Shown in pieces: positions 9,041-17,551 of a DNA stretch of 64,000 nt (position 1 is the stretch's first letter; every line of letters starts with the position of its first letter). The stretch comes from Ancylobacter gelatini. GTDB lineage: Bacteria > Pseudomonadota > Alphaproteobacteria > Rhizobiales > Xanthobacteraceae. The stretch lies in NCBI RefSeq assembly GCF_022601675.1, contig NZ_JAKVIL010000010.1:120951-184950 (forward strand), given 5' to 3'. Made by a program: the position numbers and the translations under genes. Under the pieces are notes generated by a model. That model was not told where the DNA came from. It worked only from the letters and a program-made list of their open reading frames with translations, and did no database searches.

Positions 9041-9820
9041 TTAGCCGCGCGGGGCGAAGGGCGCGAGGATGCCGGCATAAGGCTTGGGGCGCGGGGCGGC
9101 GTAGGCGCCGGACTTCGATGTCGCCAACCCGATCCGCGCCAGCCCTTCCGCCAGCATCACCGCGCTCACCACCCCGTCGATCACCGGCACGCCGTGCTCC
9201 TCGCCGAGCGAGCGGGCGAGGTCCGCCATGCCGGCACAGCCGAGCACGACCGCCTCCGCGCGATCCCGTGCCACCGCCTCGGCGATTTCGGCGGAGATGC
9301 GGGCGCGGGCGTTGGAGCCCGGATCCTCCAGCTCCAGCACCGCGACATCGGAGGCCCGGACCGCGCAGCAGCGCCGGGCAAGCCCGTAGCGCTCCAGATT
9401 GGCCTCGATCACCGGCACCGACCGCTGCAGCGTCGTCACCACCGCGAAGCGATGGGCAATCAGGCTCGCCATGTGAAAGCCGGCCTCGCCGATACCGACC
9501 ACCGGCGCCCGGCTCAGTGCCCGCGCGGCATCGAGCCCGGTGTCGTCGAAACAGGCGATGATATGGGCATCGACCCCGCCTTCCGTGGCATCGGCCCGCG
9601 CGATGGCGTCAAGCAGGCCCGGCAAGGCGAGTGCGTCGTCAAAAAAGCCCTCGATCGAGGCCGGCCCCATGGTGGAGGTCGCCTCGATGATGCGGGTGTC
9701 CCCGCCCGCCACCAGCCGCGCGGCGGCGGCGATCTTGTCGGTCATCGAGACGGTGGTGTTCGGATTGACGAGATGGATGCGCAAGGACGTTCCCGGAACC
9801 GCTGGAGAAGGAAATGCCAC
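9041..9820 (-). CDS. Asp/Glu racemase superfamily protein (hydantoin racemase/maleate isomerase-like)
   Basis: A 259-residue protein of the aspartate/glutamate racemase fold. The N-terminal strand IHLVNPNTTVSMT is typical of the hydantoin racemase branch. The two catalytic cysteines are present: Cys90 in HIIACFDDTG and Cys195 in VVLGCAGM. Members racemise hydantoins or amino acids, or isomerise maleate or related acids, without cofactor. It lies 42 bases downstream of the SHMT-like gene on the same strand, so the two form an operon facing the MarR gene. Which reaction it performs cannot be decided from sequence; hydantoin racemase-like activity is the closest guess. Confidence 0.85.
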   Translation of the reverse strand: MAFPSPAVPGTSLRIHLVNPNTTVSMTDKIAAAARLVAGGDTRIIEATSTMGPASIEGFFDDALALPGLLDAIARADATEGGVDAHIIACFDDTGLDAARALSRAPVVGIGEAGFHMASLIAHRFAVVTTLQRSVPVIEANLERYGLARRCCAVRASDVAVLELEDPGSNARARISAEIAEAVARDRAEAVVLGCAGMADLARSLGEEHGVPVIDGVVSAVMLAEGLARIGLATSKSGAYAAPRPKPYAGILAPFAPRG

Positions 9821-9862
9821 GCCGTTCTAGCATGCGGCCGGCGCGCGGGCAGCGGCCTGTCA

Positions 9863-11113
9863 TCATTCGCCGGCCAGCAGGCGCTCCACCGCGGCAAGGC
9901 TCGCCCCGGCCTCAACCTCCTCGCGCAGCCTCACCCCTCCCGCCCCGCCGGGAACCAGCAGGGCGGCCAGCCGATCCGCCACCGCGCCCATACGCCCGGC
10001 TCGCAGCCCGAGCGTGGCCAGGAACTGGGTTCCGACCCGCAGCGCCGAGCGGCCGGGGCGGGTGATGTCTGAGGCGGTGCCGACAAGGATGCCAAGCGTC
10101 TCCAGCCGGTCGATCAGCGCCCGCGGGGCGGCATCCGGCGCGATCGGCATCAGGAACTGGTGAGTGAACTCCTGCTCCGGCGCGATCACCGGCAGGCCGC
10201 GCGCCCGGCAGGCGCTTGCCAGCGCGGCAGTGTTTTCCGTGACCGAGCGCGCGTAATCCGCCCCGCCGGCACGGATTTCCGCAAGCGTCGCCAGCAGCGC
10301 AGGCAGCATGGCCGCGTTGTAATTGGCAAGGAAGCGCGCATCGAGCAGCGCCGCGAGCCGGGCACCATCGGCGGCATCACGCCCTAGAACCAGCCCCTGC
10401 GGCAGGCCGGGAATGGTCTTGTAGGTGGAGGTCACCATCACGTCGACGCCGGCCGCCAGCGGATTGGGATAGGTGCCGCCGGCGATCAGCCCGGCGACAT
10501 GGGAGGCGTCGAAGATCGTGGTGGCGCCCACCTCCCGCGCGGCCGCGACCACAGGCCCGATCTCGTCGGGGCGAAGCATCACGCTGCGGCCGAGCATGAC
10601 GAGGCGCGGGCGACGCGCGCGCACCAGCGCCGCCGCCTCCGGCGCATCGAGGGCCAGCGCCGCGGCATCGAACGGCAGTTCCTCGCAGGCGAGGCCGGCG
10701 AGAGCCGGCGTGCCGCCGCCGCGCTGGCTCAGATGCCCGCCATGAGCGGCAGCGGGCGCGAGCATCAGGTCGCCCGGCGCGGCGAAGGCATGGAACACGG
10801 CAAGGTTCGCGAGCGTCGCGCTCGGCAGGCGCGGCTCGGCCCAGCCCGCGCCGAACACGGCGCAGGCCGCCTCGCGGACCGCGACCTCGACGCGCGAGAC
10901 GATCTGCGTGCCCGGCTGCTCCTTGTCAAAGCTCGGCCCCATGGAGGGCATCGCCCCGAGCCCCGGCGCATAGGCGGCGCGCACCGTCTCCGATGGCAGA
11001 TTGGCGCCGGCATAAAGCACCAGCCGGCGGCGGCGCAGCCGGTCCTCATGGGCGCGGGCCTCATCGAGAAGAGCGGTATTGCCGGATGACTCCGGCGGCG
11101 CGATCCTGTTCAT
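9863..11113 (-). CDS. Serine hydroxymethyltransferase-like PLP enzyme with altered active site
   Basis: A 416-residue fold-type I PLP enzyme resembling SHMT. Conserved elements are the substrate loop AHGGHLS (His124), FDASHVAGLIAGG (Asp202 and His205, contacting PLP) and the Schiff-base Lys232 in STYKTIPG. It differs from true GlyA in two places. The residue before the lysine is Tyr231, not the near-invariant His. The folate/substrate tyrosine-glutamate segment (AEGYPG.RYYGG in GlyA) is replaced by DKEQPGTQIVSR at about 63-74. It may therefore be an aldolase-type enzyme acting on a beta-hydroxy or alpha-methyl amino acid, possibly independent of tetrahydrofolate; this is inference. The ATG at 11113 follows an AGAGA ribosome site; longer upstream frames look non-coding. 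Confidence 0.8.
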   Translation of the reverse strand: MNRIAPPESSGNTALLDEARAHEDRLRRRRLVLYAGANLPSETVRAAYAPGLGAMPSMGPSFDKEQPGTQIVSRVEVAVREAACAVFGAGWAEPRLPSATLANLAVFHAFAAPGDLMLAPAAAHGGHLSQRGGGTPALAGLACEELPFDAAALALDAPEAAALVRARRPRLVMLGRSVMLRPDEIGPVVAAAREVGATTIFDASHVAGLIAGGTYPNPLAAGVDVMVTSTYKTIPGLPQGLVLGRDAADGARLAALLDARFLANYNAAMLPALLATLAEIRAGGADYARSVTENTAALASACRARGLPVIAPEQEFTHQFLMPIAPDAAPRALIDRLETLGILVGTASDITRPGRSALRVGTQFLATLGLRAGRMGAVADRLAALLVPGGAGGVRLREEVEAGASLAAVERLLAGE

Positions 11114-11192
11114 ACGTTCTCTTTGCCCGATTCGCGGGGCGGCCGGCCATCGGCAATGGCGCCGGGCCGCGCGATGATTATATGGCGCTATC

Positions 11193-12044
11193 ATGAGCAC
11201 GCACCCCACCTCCGCCTCCCGCCCCACCTCCCGCCCGTCGATGTTCTCCTCCGAGGAGGTCGAGCGTTATGCCCGCCATCTCGTGCTCGGCGAGGTCGGC
11301 GGGCCGGGCCAGCAGAAGCTGAAAAAGGCCAGCGTGCTGGTGGTGGGGGCCGGCGGTCTCGGCGCTCCCGCCCTGCTCTACCTGGCCGCGGCGGGCGTGG
11401 GACGGCTGGTAGTGGTCGACGACGACGTGGTGTCGCTTTCCAACCTGCAGCGGCAGGTGATCCACGCGACGCCCGATATCGGCAAGCCGAAGATCCAGAG
11501 CGCGGGCGAGGCGGTGAACCGGCTGAACCCGCATGTCGATTTCGTCGGGGTCGATTCGCGGCTCGACGCCGACAATGCGATGGGGCTGATCGGCGACGTC
11601 GACGTGGTGATCGACGGCTCCGACAATTTCGCGACGCGCTATCTGGTGGCGGATGCCTGCGCGCTGGCCGGCAAGCCGCTGGTGACGGCCGCGCTCGGCC
11701 GCTTCGACGCCACGGTGACGACGCTGCGCCCGCACGAGACCGCGCCGGACGGCACACCCAACCCGACCTATCGCTGCCTGTTCCCGGACGCCCCGCCGCC
11801 CGGCACGGTGCCGAGCTGTGCGGAGGCCGGCATTCTCGGCGCGCTGGCCGGCACCGCCGGCTCGCTGGTAGCGCTGGAAGCGATCCGCGCTATCACCGGC
11901 TTCGGCGAGGGGCTGGTCGGGCGGCTCTTGATGATCGACACCCTGACCATGCGCTTCGAGACGCTGAACTATGGATGGGACCCGGACAACCCGCTGACCG
12001 GGACACATCCGACCATCACCGACCTCTCGCACCACCGGCGCTGA
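11193..12044 (+). CDS. moeB: MoeB/ThiF (HesA) family adenylyltransferase
   Basis: A 283-residue E1-like enzyme that adenylates the C-terminal glycine of a sulfur-carrier protein (MoaD or ThiS) for molybdopterin or thiazole synthesis. Seen are the nucleotide motif GAGGLG (residues 52-57), DDDVVSLSNLQRQ (76-88) and SDNFATR (143-149). It lacks a C-terminal rhodanese domain. The first zinc-binding CxxC of E. coli MoeB is incomplete: it reads TYRC (Cys195) and no second CxxC pair is visible near the end, so zinc binding is doubtful. Cys209 in PSCAEAGILG is retained. The ATG at 11193 precedes MSTHPTSASR; a later start at Met17 is possible. It is divergent from the SHMT-like gene with an 80-base gap. 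Confidence 0.85.
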   Translation: MSTHPTSASRPTSRPSMFSSEEVERYARHLVLGEVGGPGQQKLKKASVLVVGAGGLGAPALLYLAAAGVGRLVVVDDDVVSLSNLQRQVIHATPDIGKPKIQSAGEAVNRLNPHVDFVGVDSRLDADNAMGLIGDVDVVIDGSDNFATRYLVADACALAGKPLVTAALGRFDATVTTLRPHETAPDGTPNPTYRCLFPDAPPPGTVPSCAEAGILGALAGTAGSLVALEAIRAITGFGEGLVGRLLMIDTLTMRFETLNYGWDPDNPLTGTHPTITDLSHHRR

Positions 12045-12052
12045 GGCGGCCC

Positions 12053-13054
12053 TCACAACATCGAGGGCAGCACGCGGTCGGGCGGGCGGTGACCATCCAT
12101 GAAGGCGCGGATGTTCACGATCACCTTCTCGCCGGTGTCGACGCGCGCTTCCACCGTGGCCGAGCCCATATGCGGCAGCAGCACCACCTTGCCGGCGCGC
12201 GCGAGGCGCAGCAGGCGCGGGCTCACCGCCGGCTCGCGCTCGAACACGTCGAGACCCGCGCCCGCCAGTTCTCCGGTCTCGATCATCCGGATCAGCGCGC
12301 TCTCGTCGATCACCTCGCCACGCGCGGTGTTGACGATATAGGCGTCGCGCCGCACCAGCTTCAGCCGGCGCGCCGAGAGCAGGTGGAAGGTGGCCGGGGT
12401 GTGCGGGCAGTTCACGGAGAGGATATCCATGCGCGCCAGCATCTGGTCGAGGCTGTCCCAATAGGTCGCCTCCAGCTCCTCCTCGATATGGGAGGGCAGC
12501 GGGTGGCGGTTGTGGTAGTGAATCTGCAGACCGAAGGCGCGGGCGCGGCGGGCGACCGCCTGGCCGATGCGGCCCATGCCGATGATGCCGAGCCGCTTGC
12601 CCCAGATGCGGTGGCCGAGCATCCAGGTCGGCGACCAGCCGGGCCACACGCCATCTTCCTGGATGATGATCGCAGCGCCTTCGGTAAGGCGGCGGGGCAC
12701 GGCGAGAATCAGCGCCATGGTCATGTCCGCCGTATCCTCGGTGAGGACGCCGGGCGTGTTGGTGATGGTGATGCCGCGCGCGCTGGCGGCGGCCACGTCG
12801 ATATGGTCGACGCCATTACCGAAATTGGCGATCAGCTTGAGATTGGGCCCGGCACCGGCCAGTACCTCGGCGTCGATGCGGTCGCAGATCGCCGGCACCA
12901 GCACGTCGGCCATGCCGGCCGCCTCCGCGAGCTGTGCCTGGGTGAGCGGCTTGTCCTCGACATTGAGCCGGGCGTCGAACAATTCGCGCATCCGGGTCTC
13001 GATCTTGTCCGGCAGCTTGCGCGTGACCACCACCAGCGGTTTTTTGCGAGCCAT
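12053..13054 (-). CDS. D-isomer specific 2-hydroxyacid dehydrogenase (glyoxylate reductase-like)
   Basis: A 333-residue NAD(P)-dependent dehydrogenase. The substrate domain shows NFGNGVDHIDVAAA; the Rossmann motif is GIIGMGRIGQAVARRA; the catalytic set is seen in NTARGEVIDE (Arg), FEREP (Glu) and LPHMGSAT (His). This layout fits glyoxylate/hydroxypyruvate reductases, which reduce 2-oxo acids to D-hydroxyacids in the cytoplasm. The ATG at 13054 is placed by GGGGGA upstream and by the usual VVVTRKLPDKIE beginning; the longer frame upstream is not expected to be translated. It converges on the MoeB-like gene with an eight-base gap. Confidence 0.9.
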   Translation of the reverse strand: MARKKPLVVVTRKLPDKIETRMRELFDARLNVEDKPLTQAQLAEAAGMADVLVPAICDRIDAEVLAGAGPNLKLIANFGNGVDHIDVAAASARGITITNTPGVLTEDTADMTMALILAVPRRLTEGAAIIIQEDGVWPGWSPTWMLGHRIWGKRLGIIGMGRIGQAVARRARAFGLQIHYHNRHPLPSHIEEELEATYWDSLDQMLARMDILSVNCPHTPATFHLLSARRLKLVRRDAYIVNTARGEVIDESALIRMIETGELAGAGLDVFEREPAVSPRLLRLARAGKVVLLPHMGSATVEARVDTGEKVIVNIRAFMDGHRPPDRVLPSML

Positions 13055-13286
13055 GCTGATCCCCCGTGAGAATTCGGAATCCCTGTGTGAATCGCAAGCC
13101 GCGATCAAGGTCCCGTTAACGCTGAGGGCACACAATCGCGCGCAACCGGGCGACGCGTTCATTAGCAGACAGGCCGGCGTAACACAAAAATGCACCGGTT
13201 TGCGGTGCACGCGTCCGTCGACACATGGCGGGAGGGGCGCGGCACGGCATCCGGCCCGCACCGGGCGGCAATAGGTGAATCGAACG

Positions 13287-13865
13287 ATGCAAAGCATAGG
13301 GCTTCGGAACGGGGCGAAGCTTCGGAAGGTGACGGACCGGGTATGGCTCGCCGCGCTGGCGCTGGCGGGCGGCCTGCTGGGCGGCGCGCTGATCGCTCCG
13401 CCCGCCACCCACGCGCAGGAAGCGGCTGTGGGCCGCACATCGGGCCTGCCGGTGCCCCGCTTCCTGTCGCTGAAGGCCGACAAGACCAATGTCCGCTCCG
13501 GCCCGACCAAGGACCATGCGGTGGCGTGGGTGTTCACCCGCGCCGGCCTGCCGGTGGAGGTGACCGCCGAATTCGAGACCTGGCGGCGCATCCGCGACGC
13601 GGACGGGGCGGAAGGCTGGGTCTACCATTCCATGCTGTCCGGGCGGCGCACCGCGCTGGTCGGCCCCTGGCTGAAGGACGGCCCGACGCCGCTTTACGCC
13701 AATCCAGACGCCGATTCAGCGGTCCGGGCGCGGCTCGAACCCGGCGTGCTGGGCAAGCTCGACAAATGCGACGGCAAATGGTGCCACTTCTTCGACAACG
13801 GCTTCGACGGCTTCATCGAGCAGGAAAAGCTCTGGGGCGTTTATCCGGGCGAGAAGCTGGAGTGA
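13287..13865 (+). CDS. Secreted bacterial SH3-domain protein
   Basis: A 192-residue exported protein. Residues 1-40 are a signal peptide (RVWLAALALAGGLLGGALIA, then a cleavage site near THAQ). The rest is two SH3-like beta-barrel units: the first at about 60-115 (LKADKTNVRSGPTKDHAVAW, GWVYHSMLSG) and the second at about 125-185 (LYANPDADSAVRARLEPGV, KWCHFFDNGFDGFIEQ). Such SH3b proteins bind peptidoglycan or mediate envelope contacts. The ATG at 13287 is chosen because AGGTGA lies eight bases before it; an in-frame GTG at 13275 is the alternative. It ends just before a strong hairpin. Confidence 0.82.
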   Translation: MQSIGLRNGAKLRKVTDRVWLAALALAGGLLGGALIAPPATHAQEAAVGRTSGLPVPRFLSLKADKTNVRSGPTKDHAVAWVFTRAGLPVEVTAEFETWRRIRDADGAEGWVYHSMLSGRRTALVGPWLKDGPTPLYANPDADSAVRARLEPGVLGKLDKCDGKWCHFFDNGFDGFIEQEKLWGVYPGEKLE

Positions 13866-13893
13866 GGTGAGGGCTGGGCGCGGCAATGGCATC

Positions 13894-13918
13894 ACGCCGC
13901 AGCCTGAAGCTGCGGCGT
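13894..13918. terminator. Hairpin between convergent genes (likely bidirectional terminator)
   Basis: ACGCCGCAGC and GCTGCGGCGT form a perfect 10-bp stem with a CTGAA loop. It sits between the SH3 gene (+) and the stop of the UDG-like gene (-). There is no U-tract, so intrinsic termination would be weak, but the position fits a transcript end. Confidence 0.5.
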
Positions 13919-13919
13919 C

Positions 13920-14642
13920 TCACGGTAGACTAGGATCAGTGCACGAGTAGCCGCGCACAGACCGAGGAACGGTCGTGAACCGCGAAAGTTGGCGGTAGCG
14001 CTGATGCCACCGCGTCGACGAAAAGCCTATGCTCGGATGATTGATCAGGCCGAAGACCCGATAGCCATCATCATAATAAGCATAGCTCCAATGGTTCCCA
14101 GCAAAGCCCGGCAGACCCGGAATCAAGCAGTTCCAGAGTCGTTTTCCGCAGCACAGCACGATCTCCGGATGATAAGTCCCGAGCACGGACTGGAGAGGCT
14201 CCCGCCCGGCAAGAAAACTCTCATGCGTGGGGCACCGCGATTGACCGCCCTCACTCTGCCGACGGCTGTCGACCATGTCAGGCACATAATTATAGAAGAG
14301 CGTCGCGCGCCAGAAGTTTTCGATTTCCGTTCTTGATAAGGTGTACTTCTTAACGCCGGTCACGGTTTGAAGTACGTTCGTGAAAAATCGATAATTGCCG
14401 TTTATCGTCAGGCTGCGAACGGTCCCCTCCGTAAATCGCTCTTTGTTGATATGGTCGAATGACGGTCCATCGTCGTGATGAGACTCGCCCAGCACCATCA
14501 GCCTCAGGCCGCTCAGACAGTTATCACTTCGGCCAAAATCGCTTGTAACCCACGGCTGAAACACCTCACCCACCTTATCGATTGGCTGCCAGCGACAGGC
14601 AATCGGGATGCCGAGGACCCGTAAATTTTGGCGTCCGATCAT
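13920..14642 (-). CDS. Putative uracil-DNA glycosylase-like superfamily protein, AT-richer accessory gene
   Basis: A 240-residue protein, no firm family match. It has features of the UDG-like fold: an N-terminal strand followed by GESHH (residues 52-56), where UDGs have GQDPYH or GExPG, and a late strand followed by HPSIGFS (202-208), matching the HPSP/HPS motif of UDGs. Trp111 and the IVLCCGKRLWN strand also fit. The catalytic Asp position appears to be Ser, so glycosylase activity is uncertain. Base composition and codon use are visibly more AT-rich than neighbours, suggesting horizontal acquisition. The start is set at ATG 14642 (GGGGAG just upstream); the longer frame begins inside the irr terminator and cannot be right. 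It lies downstream of irr on the same strand. Confidence 0.6.
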   Translation of the reverse strand: MIGRQNLRVLGIPIACRWQPIDKVGEVFQPWVTSDFGRSDNCLSGLRLMVLGESHHDDGPSFDHINKERFTEGTVRSLTINGNYRFFTNVLQTVTGVKKYTLSRTEIENFWRATLFYNYVPDMVDSRRQSEGGQSRCPTHESFLAGREPLQSVLGTYHPEIVLCCGKRLWNCLIPGLPGFAGNHWSYAYYDDGYRVFGLINHPSIGFSSTRWHQRYRQLSRFTTVPRSVRGYSCTDPSLP

Positions 14643-14714
14643 GGCTCCCCACAAGAACCTTACGGACACGGCCAATCCAGCCGTCGGACAAAGAAATTTT
14701 TCACTCTGCGCATA

Positions 14715-14746
14715 ACAAAAAAGGCCAGTCACCAAGACCGGCCTTT
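14715..14746 (-). terminator. Rho-independent terminator of irr
   Basis: On the minus strand AAAGGCC and GGCCTTT pair around an inner GTC/GAC stem and a five-base loop, and the stem is followed by TTTTTTGTT. It lies 35 bases past the irr stop and separates irr from the UDG-like gene. Confidence 0.8.
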
Positions 14747-14780
14747 CTGAAAAATCAAACGCCCGAACGTACGCCGCGCC

Positions 14781-15326
14781 TCACGCCCGGCGCTTGGGGC
14801 GCAGGCGGACCACCACGTCGATGCGGGCGATCTCATAACCTTCCGGCGCCTCGGGGACGCGCTCGACCTCGACTTCCGCGCTGGGAATGTCGACGAGGTT
14901 GTTCTCGCCTTCCAGGAAGAAGTGGTGGTGGTCGGTGGGGTTGGTGTCGAAATAGGTCTTGGAACCGTCGACCGCCAGTTCGCGCAGCAGGCCGGCCTCG
15001 GTGAACTGGTGCAGGGTGTTGTAGACCGTGGCCAGCGACACCGGGAAGCGCGCCTTGATCGCCTCTTCGTGCAGGATTTCCGCCGAGACGTGGCGGTCGC
15101 CCTTGGCGAACAGCAGCCAGCCGAGCGCGAGGCGCTGGCGGGTGGGGCGCAGGCCGACGTCGCGCAGCATATGGCGCACATCATGGAACGGGCAGCCGGT
15201 GCGGCCATTGCCCGCGCCATCGCGCAGCCGTGCGACCGGAAGCACCGCATCCCCGTCGTCGACCACGACACGGGAAACGGCAACAGGGTGGGGACGAAGG
15301 CCTTCGCTCATCTTTCGTTCCGACAT
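14781..15326 (-). CDS. irr: Iron response regulator Irr (Fur family)
   Basis: A 181-residue Fur-superfamily regulator matching Irr of the Hyphomicrobiales. A heme regulatory motif GCPFHD lies at residues 44-49 (Cys45), the site where heme binding triggers turnover in some Irr proteins. The winged helix follows (GLRPTRQRLALGWLLF, VSLATVYNTLHQFTEAGLLR) and then the His-rich site DHHHFFLEG (His133-135), needed for heme/metal sensing. Irr controls heme synthesis and iron uptake in the cytoplasm. It is divergent from fabA, as in many relatives. The ATG at 15326 is used; ATG 15311 (MSEGLRPH) is a close alternative. A terminator follows the gene. Confidence 0.92.
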   Translation of the reverse strand: MSERKMSEGLRPHPVAVSRVVVDDGDAVLPVARLRDGAGNGRTGCPFHDVRHMLRDVGLRPTRQRLALGWLLFAKGDRHVSAEILHEEAIKARFPVSLATVYNTLHQFTEAGLLRELAVDGSKTYFDTNPTDHHHFFLEGENNLVDIPSAEVEVERVPEAPEGYEIARIDVVVRLRPKRRA

Positions 15327-15673
15327 ACCGTCAATCCGCGCTCCATCGCCGCCAGATGCGGGGCAAGAGAGCGCCGATATTCATTCGATGATCGTGCCCG
15401 TGGCGGAAACCACCGCAGGCACACGGATTTTTCAACAGGGATTATACCCGCACCCTGTCGCCTCCGGCAATATAGCCGCAAATGATAGTAATTATTCCAA
15501 ACTAGCCCTGCCACCGGCGGTGTCTGTTTATGTCGTCATTGGCCCGTCGCGAATCCCGGGTGCGCCACGCAGGCGACTTTGAGGGCGAGTGCCCCTGTGT
15601 TAGGAAGCGCCCATCAGGCGGGTCGGGAGGCCCGTCGTGGCGCGACATGACAATTTTGGGTGACAAGAAGACG
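15327..15673. promoter_or_regulatory. Divergent irr-fabA intergenic region
   Basis: About 350 bases without a gene that must hold the promoters of irr (-) and fabA (+). The central part (about 15470-15510) is AT-rich. It contains TAGTAATTATTCCAAACTA (15486-15504), in which TAGT and ACTA are inverted. This loosely resembles the iron control element recognised by Irr and could be an autoregulatory site, but the match is partial. An open frame runs into fabA from 15530 but has no coding character before 15647. Confidence 0.4.
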
Positions 15674-16180
15674 ATGGGCGAGCGGCAGACAAGCTTCAGC
15701 TACGACGAACTGCTCGCATGCGGGCGTGGAGAGCTTTTCGGCGAGGGCAACGCGCAGCTCCCGCTGCCGCCCATGCTGATGTTCGACCGCATCACCGAAA
15801 TTTCGGAGACCGGCGGAGCCAATGGCAAGGGCTTCATCCGTGCCGAGCTCGACGTCAATCCGGACCTCTGGTTCTTCGCCTGCCACTTTAAGGGCGATCC
15901 GGTGATGCCCGGCTGCCTGGGTCTCGACGCGATGTGGCAGCTCGTCGGCTTCTATCTCGGCTGGCTCGGCTCGTCCGGCCGCGGCCGCGCGCTGGCGACA
16001 GGCGAGGTGAAGTTCACCGGCCAGGTGCTGCCCACCGTCAAGAAGGTGGTGTACGGCATCGACTTCAAGCGCGTCATGCGCTCCAAGCTGGTGCTCGGCA
16101 TTGCCGATGGCTGGCTTGAAGCCGATGGCGAGGTGATCTACCGCGCCAGCGATCTCAAGGTCGGCCTGTTCCAGACCTGA
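15674..16180 (+). CDS. fabA: 3-hydroxydecanoyl-ACP dehydratase/isomerase FabA
   Basis: A 168-residue hot-dog fold enzyme. It dehydrates 3-hydroxydecanoyl-ACP and isomerises the trans-2 to the cis-3 enoyl product, the branch point for unsaturated fatty acids. The catalytic His71 ([12 protein letters not shown]) and Asp85 (LGLDAMWQL) match E. coli His70 and Asp84. The N-terminus [15 protein letters not shown] is typical of alphaproteobacterial FabA and supports the ATG at 15674; an upstream ATG at 15647 would add nine residues. It is the first gene of fabA-fabB-fabI, with 109 bases before fabB. Confidence 0.94.
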   Translation: MGERQTSFSYDELLACGRGELFGEGNAQLPLPPMLMFDRITEISETGGANGKGFIRAELDVNPDLWFFACHFKGDPVMPGCLGLDAMWQLVGFYLGWLGSSGRGRALATGEVKFTGQVLPTVKKVVYGIDFKRVMRSKLVLGIADGWLEADGEVIYRASDLKVGLFQT

Positions 16181-16289
16181 GCCTTATCGCCCGCGCGTCC
16201 GAAACGGCGCGGGCCAGCAACCCTCTTGCGCGAGGGGGCGGACAGCGCCATCTCGCGGGCTCCGAGCAGTCTCAAGGAAGGATCAGCCT

Positions 16290-17513
16290 ATGCGCCGCGT
16301 GGTCGTGACCGGTATGGGCATCGTCTCGTCGATCGGCAATTCCACTCAGGAAGTGCTGGCCTCGCTGCGCGAGGGCAAGAGCGGCATCACCCGCGCGCAG
16401 AGCTATGTCGACCTCGGCTTCCGCAGCCAGGTCCATGGCGCGCCCGATCTCGATGCCAGCACGATCGTCGACCGCCGCGCCATGCGCTTCCACGGCGGCG
16501 GCACTGCCTGGAACCATGTCGCCATGGACCAGGCGATCCGCGACGCCGGGCTTGAGGAGAACGAGGTTTCCAACGAGCGCACCGGCCTCGTCATGGGCTC
16601 GGGCGGTTCCTCCACCCGCACCATCGTCGAAGCCGCCGACATTACCCGTAAGAATTCCAGCCCCAAGCGCGTCGGCCCGTTCGCCGTGCCCAAGGCCATG
16701 GGCTCCACCGCCTCGGCGACGCTCTCCACCTGGTTCAAGATCAAGGGCGCGAGCTATTCGATCTCGGCGGCCTGCGCCACGACCAATATCTGCATCGGCA
16801 ACGCCGCCGAGCAGATCATGTATGGCAAGCAGGACATCATGTTCGCCGGCGGCTGCGAGGATCTCGACTGGACCCTCTCCGACCTGTTCGATGCCATGGG
16901 CGCCATGTCCTCCGACTATAATGACCGCCCGGCTGTCGCGTCGCGCCCCTATGACAAGAACCGCGACGGCTTCGTCATTTCCGGCGGCGCCGGCGTGCTG
17001 GTTCTGGAAGAGCTGGAGCATGCCAAGGCGCGCGGTGCGCGCATCTACGCCGAAATCGTGGGCTATGGCGCCTCCTCGGATGGCGCCGACATGGTGGCCC
17101 CTTCCGGCGAGGGCGCCGCGCGCGCCATGAAGCTCGCGCTCAACGGGGTGAAGGGCGGTATCGACTATATCAACCCGCACGCCACCTCGACGCCGATCGG
17201 CGACCTCAAGGAAATCGAGGCGATCCGCGCCGTGTTCGGCGATACCTGCCCGCCGATTTCCGCCACCAAGTCGCTCACCGGCCATTCGCAGGGCGCGACC
17301 GGCGTGCACGAGGCGGTCTACTCGATCCTGATGATGCAGAACGGCTTCATTGCCGCCAGCGCCCATATCGACGAGATCGACCCCGCCTTCGCCGACATGC
17401 CGATCGCCCGCGAGCGGATCGACAATGTGAAGCTCGGCCGCGTCCTGTCCAACGGATTCGGATTCGGCGGTACCAACGCGGTGCTCGTCCTCCAGCATCC
17501 CGACGCCGCCTGA
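16290..17513 (+). CDS. fabB: 3-oxoacyl-ACP synthase I FabB
   Basis: A 407-residue condensing enzyme that elongates unsaturated acyl-ACP with malonyl-ACP. The nucleophile Cys162 lies in [10 protein letters not shown], and the two catalytic His are in [11 protein letters not shown] and [10 protein letters not shown]. The C-terminus shows the Gly-rich [13 protein letters not shown]. FabB rather than FabF is assigned from its pairing with FabA and from length. The start has a strong AAGGAAGG site eight to ten bases upstream. It lies between fabA and fabI in one operon. Confidence 0.94.
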   Translation: MRRVVVTGMGIVSSIGNSTQEVLASLREGKSGITRAQSYVDLGFRSQVHGAPDLDASTIVDRRAMRFHGGGTAWNHVAMDQAIRDAGLEENEVSNERTGLVMGSGGSSTRTIVEAADITRKNSSPKRVGPFAVPKAMGSTASATLSTWFKIKGASYSISAACATTNICIGNAAEQIMYGKQDIMFAGGCEDLDWTLSDLFDAMGAMSSDYNDRPAVASRPYDKNRDGFVISGGAGVLVLEELEHAKARGARIYAEIVGYGASSDGADMVAPSGEGAARAMKLALNGVKGGIDYINPHATSTPIGDLKEIEAIRAVFGDTCPPISATKSLTGHSQGATGVHEAVYSILMMQNGFIAASAHIDEIDPAFADMPIARERIDNVKLGRVLSNGFGFGGTNAVLVLQHPDAA

Positions 17514-17551
17514 ACCCACCGTCGCGCCACCGCGCTTAAGGAGTGCAGATA

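Noticed and set aside
11187..11950. Long frames antisense to the MoeB-like gene
   Set aside because: Arg/Pro-rich low-complexity translations opposite a well-conserved gene.
14643..14735. Longer N-terminus for the UDG-like protein
   Set aside because: The extension begins inside the irr terminator stem, so it cannot be on a normal transcript start.
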